Shown piece by piece: positions 6,840-13,167 of a DNA stretch of 13,167 nt. A program made the position numbers and the translations under genes. Source of the DNA: Candidatus Methanomethylophilaceae archaeon (GTDB lineage: Archaea > Thermoplasmatota > Thermoplasmata > Methanomassiliicoccales > Methanomethylophilaceae); the NCBI GenBank assembly GCA_013329105.1, contig DUKW01000005.1, positions 1 through 13,167 of the forward strand, in the 5' to 3' direction. The first letter of the stretch is position 1. The number at the start of each line of letters is the position of its first letter. A model generated the notes under the pieces. That model was not told where the DNA came from. It saw only the letters and a program-made list of their open reading frames with translations, and made no database searches.

Positions 6840-8228
6840 ACCCTGAAGATACACAACACCTTAACTAACAAAAAAGAGAACTTTATCCCCCTAGAAGAAG
6901 GAAAAGTAAGCATTTATGTCTGCGGTGTAACGGTATACGACGATATACACCTAGGCCATGCCAGGTCAATCATAGTTTTCGACATGGTAGTCCGTTATCT
7001 TCGCCATTGTGGGTATAAGGTCACTCACGTCACAAACTTCACCGATGTGGACGACAAGATTATCGCTAGGGCCAATGAGGAAGGTATAGATCCTCTAGAG
7101 CTTTCGGCAAGGTATATACAGCGATATTTTGAGGACATAGACGCGTTAAAGGTACGCCGCGCCGATGCATATCCAAAAGCCAGTGAGTCTATGGATGTGA
7201 TCATAGACATGGTCCAGGATATAATTGAGAAAGGGTTTGCTTATGTGACCGATGAAGGCAATGTTTATTTCAGTATCGATAAAGTAGGAGACTATGGTCG
7301 TCTTACCAAGCAGAGATTGGAGGACATGATCAGCGGGCAGCGGGATGTTTTACAGGACCCCGATAAACGCAATCCTATGGATTTCGCAATATGGAAAGCG
7401 GTTAAACCCGGAGAGATTGCTTGGGACTCGCCATGGGGAAAGGGAAGGCCGGGTTGGCACATCGAGTGCTCGGCGATGATACGTAATCACTTAGGTGATA
7501 TTATTGACATCCACGGCGGAGGGAATGACCTCATATTTCCACATCATGAAAACGAGATACTTCAGACGGAGGCCGTTACCGGGGGTATGCTTGCGCGATA
7601 TTGGATGCACAATGGCATGTTGCAGATCCAGGATCAGAAGATGAGTAAATCGTTGGGTAATTTCCTGCGGGTCTCTGAGCTTGTGAAGGAGTATGATTCG
7701 GAGACCATACGTTTCTATTTACTGAATACTCATTATCGTGGGCCATTGCTTTTTACCAAATCATCTTTGGAAGAGGCTAAAAGCTCACTACGGCGGCTGT
7801 GGAACCTACGCAGTGAGCTAGAGTCCTACCGAGCGGAAGGGAGTGATGACGCATCGGACATCATAGATGAATCTAAGGGTCGATTCTATGAGCAGATGGA
7901 TGATGATTTTAACACAAGAGGAGCGATATCTGTGCTGTTTGATCTAGCCAGGGAGCTGACTCGTTTAATTGCATCTTCCTCTCTGTCTAAAAGAGGAGCC
8001 TCTGAGGCATTGGGATTCCTTCATGAAGTCGATAACATCCTTGGGTTCTTTCCCGAAAATGGACTCAATGACGATACTAGCGCACTTATAGATTTACTGA
8101 TAGATGTACGCCAGGAACTACGGCGCCGCAAGATGTTTGACCTATCCGATACTATCAGGAACAGGCTTAAAGAGATGGGTATCCAATTGGAGGATACTGC
8201 GGAAGGTGTAAAATGGAAGAGGATTTGA
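6837..8228 (+). CDS. cysS: Cysteinyl-tRNA synthetase, 463 aa
   Basis: Class I synthetase that charges tRNA-Cys. With the TTG start, the N-terminus reads M-TLKIHNTL, as in the family. The HIGH motif is HLGH (38-41) and the KMSKS motif is exact (268-272). The active-site zinc ligands that select cysteine are C29, C211 (HIECS), H236 and E240 (FPHHENE). The DALR-type helical anticodon-binding region follows (about 300-400). The length matches bacterial and archaeal CysRS. It follows cysE closely and overlaps the radical SAM gene by 16 nt. A complete CysRS means this organism does not depend solely on the SepRS/SepCysS route used by many methanogens; whether both exist cannot be seen here. The tRNA-Cys gene in the same window is the substrate. 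Confidence 0.96.
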   Translation: MTLKIHNTLTNKKENFIPLEEGKVSIYVCGVTVYDDIHLGHARSIIVFDMVVRYLRHCGYKVTHVTNFTDVDDKIIARANEEGIDPLELSARYIQRYFEDIDALKVRRADAYPKASESMDVIIDMVQDIIEKGFAYVTDEGNVYFSIDKVGDYGRLTKQRLEDMISGQRDVLQDPDKRNPMDFAIWKAVKPGEIAWDSPWGKGRPGWHIECSAMIRNHLGDIIDIHGGGNDLIFPHHENEILQTEAVTGGMLARYWMHNGMLQIQDQKMSKSLGNFLRVSELVKEYDSETIRFYLLNTHYRGPLLFTKSSLEEAKSSLRRLWNLRSELESYRAEGSDDASDIIDESKGRFYEQMDDDFNTRGAISVLFDLARELTRLIASSSLSKRGASEALGFLHEVDNILGFFPENGLNDDTSALIDLLIDVRQELRRRKMFDLSDTIRNRLKEMGIQLEDTAEGVKWKRI

Positions 8229-9241
8229 TACGGCTGAAAGCTGAGCTGATTTTGGGAGGCTCCGTTCGAATACCGAAAGACTGGAAGATACCTGTACGCA
8301 TATCCCGCTCCACAGCTGGGCCGGGGGCAGGGAGCAGGGCAATAGTGTTGCGTTTTAATGACTTGAGGGTCAAGAAGTCCATATCTACTGACGAGGGAGA
8401 ATTTGACCTTGTACCGTATGAAGGCGGAATCCGTCTGGAGAAGGACGGAAGGACGCTCATCGATGAGGTTGAGATAGAGCCTGTCATATATCACTCTCCT
8501 GGTCAGGCCTTCTTTAATTTAGATCAAAGCTGTGAGTTTCACTGTCTGTTTTGCAACTCCCCATTATTGGGTGTGGAAGTCACTAAGGGACTTACCCCTG
8601 AGAAAATAGCTGACATGGTGGCTGAGGCCTCGGAAAGGGAGGATTTCGTATCTATTGCTCTGACCAGCGGTGTAGTCGGTGGTGTGGAGGCAACAGTGGA
8701 GCGCATGGCCCGTACAGTCGAGCTCATAAAAGAGAGGGTGCCGTGGGCGCCAGTCGGCGTCGAGCCGTATGTTAATGATCCTGAGCAGATCTATCGACTC
8801 CGCGACGCCGGTGCGGACGAGATCAAAATAAATGTTGAAAGTGCTGATTCGGTTATATTTTCTATTGTATGTCCAGATCTGGACTACAATAATCTCCATG
8901 AGATGATTGAGATAGCTGTTGAGGTCTTTGGCAGGGGAAAGGTCTCTTCCAATATCATTGTAGGCCTGGGAGAGAGCGATGAGGCCATCATTGCTGAAGT
9001 AGAGCACCTGGCCGAGATGGGGTGTGTTGCTGGTCTGCGTCCTCTGAAAGTGAACGAGCTTAACCGACTTGCGCTTGAAGAAGCTTTAGGATCGCTCAGG
9101 CAGCCGAGCCCCGAAAGACTGATAAGATTGGGGGAGGAGCAAAAGCGCATACTTGATGAGCATGGATTAGACACTAGGACCTTCAGTACTATGTGTTTTG
9201 AGTGCAGATGCTGTGACCTGGTACCGTTTAGAGATTTTTAG
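8213..9241 (+). CDS. Radical SAM protein of unknown function, BioB/Elp3-like core, 342 aa
   Basis: The radical SAM cluster motif is C107-x3-C111-x2-C114 (SCEFHCLFC), followed by a TIM-barrel-like run. This includes the TSGVVGG glycine motif, the VGVEPYV strand, the sequence from ADEIKINVES and the SSNIIVGLGES strand, typical of SAM-binding barrels. An N-terminal region of about 95 residues precedes the barrel. The C-terminus ends with a second cysteine group, C328-x2-C331-x-C333-C334, close to the last residue, which may bind an auxiliary Fe-S cluster or be redox active. The ATG lies within the end of cysS (16-nt overlap), so it is translationally coupled to it. It ends in TAG, which overlaps the DtxR-like operator. 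The substrate is unknown. Its place in a cysteine-biosynthesis operon hints at sulfur or cofactor chemistry but proves nothing. Confidence 0.85.
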   Translation: MEEDLIRLKAELILGGSVRIPKDWKIPVRISRSTAGPGAGSRAIVLRFNDLRVKKSISTDEGEFDLVPYEGGIRLEKDGRTLIDEVEIEPVIYHSPGQAFFNLDQSCEFHCLFCNSPLLGVEVTKGLTPEKIADMVAEASEREDFVSIALTSGVVGGVEATVERMARTVELIKERVPWAPVGVEPYVNDPEQIYRLRDAGADEIKINVESADSVIFSIVCPDLDYNNLHEMIEIAVEVFGRGKVSSNIIVGLGESDEAIIAEVEHLAEMGCVAGLRPLKVNELNRLALEEALGSLRQPSPERLIRLGEEQKRILDEHGLDTRTFSTMCFECRCCDLVPFRDF

Positions 9242-9256
9242 GCTTACCTTAATATA
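9237..9256 (+). promoter_or_regulatory. Feo operon promoter with DtxR-like operator overlapping the TATA box
   Basis: TTTAGG-CTTA-CCTTAA (9237-9252) is an imperfect dyad (five of six arm positions match) close to the DtxR/IdeR consensus TTAGG-N4-CCTAA. It covers the TFB-recognition position and runs into TTAATATA (9249-9256), a TATA box centred about 26 nt before the ATG at 9279. The encoded regulator is a DtxR family protein, so iron-dependent self-repression by blocking TBP/TFB is the natural reading. The transcript would be leaderless. Confidence 0.6.
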
Positions 9257-9278
9257 CTGATATGTGCTCTCCTTAAAC

Positions 9279-9935
9279 ATGGTCAGCGCCAACATGGAGG
9301 ATTATCTCCTGGCGATATATAGACTCAATAGGGACGGTGGTCCCGCAAAGACCACTGATATAGCCGATATGTTAAGCGTCAGTCCTGCTAGTGTGACGGA
9401 GATGGTAAAGCGTCTTTCCGAAGAGGGATTAGTGGATTACGAGAGATACCGAGGTTCGACGCTAACGCCGAGAGGTTTCCGTCATGCAGAACGGCTTCAC
9501 AGGAAACATAAGTTAGTGGAAAAGTTCATGGTGAATGTGCTGAGAAGCGACCCTGAGAGTGCTCATGATAGTGCCTGTCGGATTGAACACAGTCTAAGTG
9601 ACGATGATGCCCGTAGCCTATGCCGTATCATAGGCTCGCCTGAAGAGTGCGTTTGTGACCAAGGAAATACTGGCTGTCGTAATGTCGCTCTTGTCGGCAT
9701 TCCATTGTCCGAGATGAAGAAAGGAGAGAAGGCTGTAATTTCGTTCCTTAAATCTGACAGTCCAGAAAAGGTCAGGAAGTTGATATCTATGGGGCTGGTG
9801 CCCGGGCGTACAGTCAAAATAGAGAGTGAGATGCCCATGAAAGGTCCTATACTGATCAGTCTTGACGACAGTCTTCTGGTTTTGGATAGGGAATATACCT
9901 CCCTTGTTATGGTCGAGAAGGAGGAGTGTGCATAG
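9279..9935 (+). CDS. DtxR-family metal-dependent repressor with C-terminal FeoA domain, 218 aa
   Basis: Residues 1-65 form a winged helix-turn-helix (TDIADMLSVSPASVTEMVKRL). Residues 66-135 form the dimerisation and metal-binding domain. Expected ligands are present: H77, E81, H96, C100, E103 and H104 match DtxR H79, E83, H98, C102, E105 and H106. The position of DtxR M10 is D8 here, as in the manganese regulator MntR, so the site is a hybrid. The segment around C118 and ECVCDQGNTGC (132-142) adds cysteines. Residues 147-218 are a FeoA/SH3-like domain (IPLSEMKKGEKA onward). The ATG at 9279 is chosen because its TATA box sits 26 nt upstream; a GTG at 9264 is also in frame. It overlaps feoB by about 10 nt. 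It probably represses its own feo operon when iron is plentiful. Confidence 0.9.
   Translation: MVSANMEDYLLAIYRLNRDGGPAKTTDIADMLSVSPASVTEMVKRLSEEGLVDYERYRGSTLTPRGFRHAERLHRKHKLVEKFMVNVLRSDPESAHDSACRIEHSLSDDDARSLCRIIGSPEECVCDQGNTGCRNVALVGIPLSEMKKGEKAVISFLKSDSPEKVRKLISMGLVPGRTVKIESEMPMKGPILISLDDSLLVLDREYTSLVMVEKEECA
9918..9924 (+). promoter_or_regulatory. Shine-Dalgarno of feoB, poorly spaced for the GTG start
   Basis: AAGGAGG is a strong ribosome site but ends only 1 nt before the GTG at 9926. The in-frame ATA at 9932 is 7 nt away, an ideal distance, but ATA is a rare start. No ATG or TTG lies near in this frame; the next ATG (9961) is inside the G1 region and would destroy the P-loop. Confidence 0.6.
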
Positions 9936-11857
9936 CCAATAGAGTAGTAAAACTTGCTCTTATGGGCGCACCCAATGTGGGCAAATCCACACTCTTTACT
10001 AAACTAACCGGTGTGGGGGTAATAACTTCCAACTATCCAGGCACCACGGTGGAGTTCGAGGAAGGTAGCTTTGTGCGTCACAACACAATGGTAAGCGTTC
10101 ACGATCTTCCAGGTACTTATTCTCTATCAGGGGAGAGCGAGGATGAGGTTGTGGCTATCAGAATGCTGGCAGAGGGTGAGTTTGATACCGTGCTGCTGGT
10201 AGTCGATGCCTCTCGTATAGAGAGCAGTCTCGTATTGGCTTTCCAACTTATCGAGCTTGGATATCCTATAATCATCGCCCTTAATCAGATGGACATAGCA
10301 CGGCGCCGTTACTACATAGACACCGCAAAATTGGGTGAAATACTGGATGTCCCGATATATCCTGTGGTAGCCACTCTTGGAGAAGGTGTTGATGAGCTGG
10401 CCAATGCGATAGTAAAAGGTGAAGCACGAGTCTCTAAGTTCAAGGTAAGGTACGACTCACACATCGAAGCGTACATCCGGAGACTGGAAAAGGATGTAGA
10501 ATCCGGTCCCTATCCTCCCAGAGGCGCGATAATCAAAATGTTGGAGGGTAACGAATACATCTCCTCACTTTACGATAATGAAGTGAGGGACAAGATCTAC
10601 TTAGCTGCTAAGGAGTTTCAAGCCCTCCACGGTGAACCAGCAGCCGTCCACATAAACCGTGATAGGTTTGGTGAGGCGGGCCGCATACGCAAGGAGGTAA
10701 TTGAACCGAAGGATGTTAAACCCTCTTTTTCGGATAGGCTCTCAGACATAACAGTGCAGCCTCTGACAGGCATACCTATTTTGATGGGGGTGCTGGCTAC
10801 TGTATTCCTTTCAATAGTCTATCTTGGTCAGTGGCTTGAGCAGGAGCTTGAGAGCATTTTCAATGCCCTTGTCGGTGACGTTATTATCGATCTAGGTTCA
10901 TCGATCGCCGGCGAGTTGGGGGCGTCGATAGGAACAGGTATTACAATGGGTTTTGAGGCAATCCTTGTACTCATAGTACCATACGTCATGGTTTGGTATG
11001 CCATAATGGCATTCCTTGAAGACAGTGGTTATATGCCTCGTGCCGTTGCTCTTTTGGATGGGGTGATGCACCATGTGGGCCTTCATGGACGAGCCATTAT
11101 ACCTATGTTGGTGGGGATAGGTTGTTCCGTGCCGGCCATAATGGCTACGCGCACTGCCGGCTCCAAAAGAGAGAGGTTGATACTGTCGATATTAATTGTC
11201 ATGGCCGTCCCGTGCGGGGCTCAGTTAGCAATAATATTAGGTTTTGTCTCTCGTTTTGCGGGTATCGGTGCCGCCGCAGGAATATTTGCTATACTCTTAG
11301 GTCTGCTGCTGTTCCTGGGTTTAGTTATGGACCGTTGGCTCAGGAAAGAGCCTACGACATTGGCCATGGAGATTCCGGATTTGCGTCGTCCCGCCCCGCG
11401 CAACATATTATTTAAGACCTACAGTCGCAGCAAAGATTTTTTTGTCATCGCTTTTCCGCTCATGTTGGTGGGCAGCATAATCTTGGAGATTCTGCTTTAT
11501 TACAATACTCTAGACTTCCTCGTGGAACCTATGAGCTTCATAACCGTGGGGATATTGGGTCTTCCTGCGATTCCCATTATAGCGTTCATCTTCGGCATAC
11601 TGCGTAAAGAGCTTGCGGTGGGGATGTTAGTAACCCTCTTCGGAGCAACGTCAGTCTATGACTTAGCTAACTACATGACGCCCGATCAGGTAATTGTGTT
11701 CGGTGTAGTTATGGCTATATATATGCCGTGTGTCGCCACCTGGGCTGTCCTTATGAAAGAAATCGGGGTGAAGAACTCCATATTTGTAGGTCTGGCATCT
11801 GTCACCGTTTCGATCATCATAGGAGGTGTGGTGAACCTTTTGCTTTCGGTCGTTTAA
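9926..11857 (+). CDS. feoB: Ferrous iron transport protein B, about 643 aa
   Basis: Imports Fe(II) across the cytoplasmic membrane using a G-protein domain. The GTPase motifs in order are G1 GAPNVGKS (14-21), G2 threonines in YPGTT (37-41), G3 DLPG (60-63) and G4 NQMD (120-123). A helical spacer runs to about 270. The membrane region (about 285-643) has two related core blocks carrying GCSVPAIMATRT, VPCGAQLA, GILRKELAV and MPCVATWAV, the conserved FeoB pore motifs. The start is GTG or ATA just before the P-loop; the G1 motif begins 13 residues in, as usual. It overlaps the end of the DtxR-FeoA gene, which supplies the FeoA domain that is usually a separate small partner; no free feoA is visible here. 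Its TAA shares TTAA with the stop codon of the convergent gltX. Confidence 0.96.
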   Translation: MCIANRVVKLALMGAPNVGKSTLFTKLTGVGVITSNYPGTTVEFEEGSFVRHNTMVSVHDLPGTYSLSGESEDEVVAIRMLAEGEFDTVLLVVDASRIESSLVLAFQLIELGYPIIIALNQMDIARRRYYIDTAKLGEILDVPIYPVVATLGEGVDELANAIVKGEARVSKFKVRYDSHIEAYIRRLEKDVESGPYPPRGAIIKMLEGNEYISSLYDNEVRDKIYLAAKEFQALHGEPAAVHINRDRFGEAGRIRKEVIEPKDVKPSFSDRLSDITVQPLTGIPILMGVLATVFLSIVYLGQWLEQELESIFNALVGDVIIDLGSSIAGELGASIGTGITMGFEAILVLIVPYVMVWYAIMAFLEDSGYMPRAVALLDGVMHHVGLHGRAIIPMLVGIGCSVPAIMATRTAGSKRERLILSILIVMAVPCGAQLAIILGFVSRFAGIGAAAGIFAILLGLLLFLGLVMDRWLRKEPTTLAMEIPDLRRPAPRNILFKTYSRSKDFFVIAFPLMLVGSIILEILLYYNTLDFLVEPMSFITVGILGLPAIPIIAFIFGILRKELAVGMLVTLFGATSVYDLANYMTPDQVIVFGVVMAIYMPCVATWAVLMKEIGVKNSIFVGLASVTVSIIIGGVVNLLLSVV

Positions 11858-13167
11858 CGGTGAGTGTAGATTGCCTTCGCAACATCACCCAGCGACTCTA
11901 TACGTACAAAACCGAAGCGCTCAAACTGGACAATCTCTCCCTCAATGACGTCGACGGGTTCAAGGAGTCCTCTGACTCTGCTGCCATCTGGCATGAGAAC
12001 CTCTGTAGGACGGGAACCCTCTGGGACCCAATGGACGACTTTCACGCCTTCACGGGTAACGTCTAATTCGTCGCCGGCATAGCAGCATGGATTCCACCCT
12101 TTGATATTACATAATCCCTTGAGTCTGACCATCTTTCCCGATCTCAGCTCATCGCTATCCTCTGGGGTCAGATATATTATGAAATTGCCTTTAAACTCAT
12201 AGACTCTGTACCCCATATCCACTCTATCTGGGTGGAGGGGACAGTGGGATTTTATCTCACCGTCGAAAAGAACTTTAACCTCTACAGGGTCTGATACGAA
12301 GAACAGCCGTCTCGCATTGGCGTCTATGAGCTCGCGGTTTAGAGCGAAGAGATTATCCCATGAAAGCTGGAGGTCCACCTGTTTTATGCCTATTTCTTTC
12401 CAGAAACGACGTATAGCCTCTGCTTTGATACCTCTCCGACGTAATGCGCGCAGTGTACCCACACGGACATCATCCCACCCTTCAAATTTTCCTTCTTTGA
12501 TCCCACGGCCGATTACAGAGGTCTTAAGTATACTTCCGGGGATAGACACGAGTCCGTAGTGTACGAACACCGGTTTCTCCCAACCCAAATAATTGTATAT
12601 GTACTCCTGACGGTATGTGTTGTTAAGATGGTCTTTTCCCCGAAGCACGTGTGTCATACCCAGTTCGTGGTCGTCTACAGCCACTGAAAGATTCATCATG
12701 GGATAGACGTTATAACGGTCGCCAGTACGTGGATGTGGGTAGTTCACCTGCCTAAGTGCTACGAAGTCTCTCAGTGCTGGGTTGGGATGGTCTATGGCGG
12801 TCTTGATCACCGCTGCAGCCTCCCCCTCCGCGTAGTGAGAGGATAATAACTTATCTAACCTTTCCATTTGCATTGAGACGGGCAGATCACGGCATGGACA
12901 TGAAACAGCTAAAGCATTCTGTTCGCGCCATTTCTTGTTATCGCAAAGGCATACATAGGCATGCCCCATCCCGGTCAGGCGTCTTACAACGTCGTAATAG
13001 AGTTCAAAGCGGTCACTCTGAATGACTGTCTTATGCACCTCAACTCCCAACCATTCTAGGTCCTCCCTTATCATATCGTAAGCTTCAGGATCCACCTTCT
13101 CAGGGTTGGTATCCTCAAACCGATTGATGAGTACCCCACCATAACGCCCGACGTATTCATCGTTAAG
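11854..13167 (-). CDS. gltX: Glutamyl-tRNA synthetase, archaeal type, C-terminal 437 aa (N-terminus outside window)
   Basis: Charges tRNA-Glu and, in archaea lacking GlnRS, usually also misacylates tRNA-Gln. The frame is open to the window edge, reading LNDEYVGRYGGVLINRFEDT before NPEKVDPEAY, so a GTG at 13095 is internal and not the start. Roughly 120-140 residues, with the HIGH motif, are missing. Visible are the RFEDTNP catalytic segment, a cysteine group (VCLCDNK then SCPCRDLP), the LRGKDHLNNT and VHYGLVS segments of the active site, and the class I second motif as LKTSVIGRGI. The C-terminal half is the all-beta anticodon domain of the GlnRS-like archaeal and eukaryotic family. The second lysine expected after TS is valine. 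The gene is convergent with feoB, and no intergenic terminator exists between them. Confidence 0.93.
   Translation of the reverse strand, partial: LNDEYVGRYGGVLINRFEDTNPEKVDPEAYDMIREDLEWLGVEVHKTVIQSDRFELYYDVVRRLTGMGHAYVCLCDNKKWREQNALAVSCPCRDLPVSMQMERLDKLLSSHYAEGEAAAVIKTAIDHPNPALRDFVALRQVNYPHPRTGDRYNVYPMMNLSVAVDDHELGMTHVLRGKDHLNNTYRQEYIYNYLGWEKPVFVHYGLVSIPGSILKTSVIGRGIKEGKFEGWDDVRVGTLRALRRRGIKAEAIRRFWKEIGIKQVDLQLSWDNLFALNRELIDANARRLFFVSDPVEVKVLFDGEIKSHCPLHPDRVDMGYRVYEFKGNFIIYLTPEDSDELRSGKMVRLKGLCNIKGWNPCCYAGDELDVTREGVKVVHWVPEGSRPTEVLMPDGSRVRGLLEPVDVIEGEIVQFERFGFVRIESLGDVAKAIYTHR

Noticed and set aside
8021..8494. Minus-strand frames across the cysS/radical SAM junction
   Set aside because: They overlap two strongly supported genes and have no recognisable motifs.
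11122..12066. Plus-strand frames within and after feoB
   Set aside because: Out of frame with FeoB or antisense to gltX; no domain or ribosome site.
1..13167. CRISPR array, insertion sequence or attachment site
   Set aside because: No regularly spaced repeats, transposase, terminal inverted repeats or integrase seen. The tRNA-Cys 3' end has no visible duplicate in the window.

Overview
The window is dense, ordinary-looking archaeal chromosome carrying one unusual locus. Archaeal origin is shown by a two-repeat TATA-binding protein gene, an archaeal-type (GlnRS-like) glutamyl-tRNA synthetase, TATA boxes about 25 nt upstream of several genes (two of which look leaderless), and purine-rich Shine-Dalgarno sequences in front of internal operon genes. 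The nitrogenase-like genes and the DtxR-FeoA/FeoB pair suggest an anaerobic, iron-dependent euryarchaeon, possibly a methanogen or a Thermoplasmatota relative. No mcr gene or other methanogenesis marker is present, so this remains inference. Four of eleven complete genes end in TAG, which does not suggest strong TAG avoidance.

Layout. Positions 1-941: the last codons of a plus-strand gene converge with a 282-residue cysteine-rich protein of unknown function on the minus strand. Positions 942-1221: promoters, a tRNA-Cys gene (anticodon GCA) with encoded CCA and an unexpected C at discriminator position 73, then a promoter, a dyad at the predicted transcription start and a Shine-Dalgarno sequence. 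Positions 1222-4621: a nitrogenase-like operon of two overlapping genes. The first fuses a NifH/BchL-type ATPase to a NifD-like subunit in one 718-residue chain. The second is a NifK-like subunit interrupted by an in-frame TGA. The cysteine pattern (three in the NifD-like part, one matching position in the NifK-like part) resembles the single [4Fe-4S] cluster of protochlorophyllide reductase more than a nitrogenase P-cluster. No FeMo-cofactor ligand motif or nifB/E/N gene is seen. The ATPase P-loop has proline where a Mg-binding serine is expected. With the premature stop, this suggests either a decaying operon or two sequence errors.

Positions 4622-9241: the TATA-binding protein gene, then cysK, cysE, cysS and a radical SAM gene, tightly packed or overlapping and probably co-transcribed. 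CysE and CysK make cysteine from serine via O-acetylserine, and CysRS loads it onto tRNA-Cys, whose gene also lies in this window. Positions 9237-11857: an iron-uptake operon with its own leaderless promoter and a DtxR-like operator, encoding a DtxR-FeoA fusion regulator followed by the ferrous iron transporter FeoB. Positions 11854-13167: the glutamyl-tRNA synthetase gene on the minus strand, cut by the window end. It converges on feoB so that a shared TTAA supplies both stop codons.

The nitrogenase-like fusion locus is the strongest candidate for an undescribed system. Its substrate cannot be read from the sequence.
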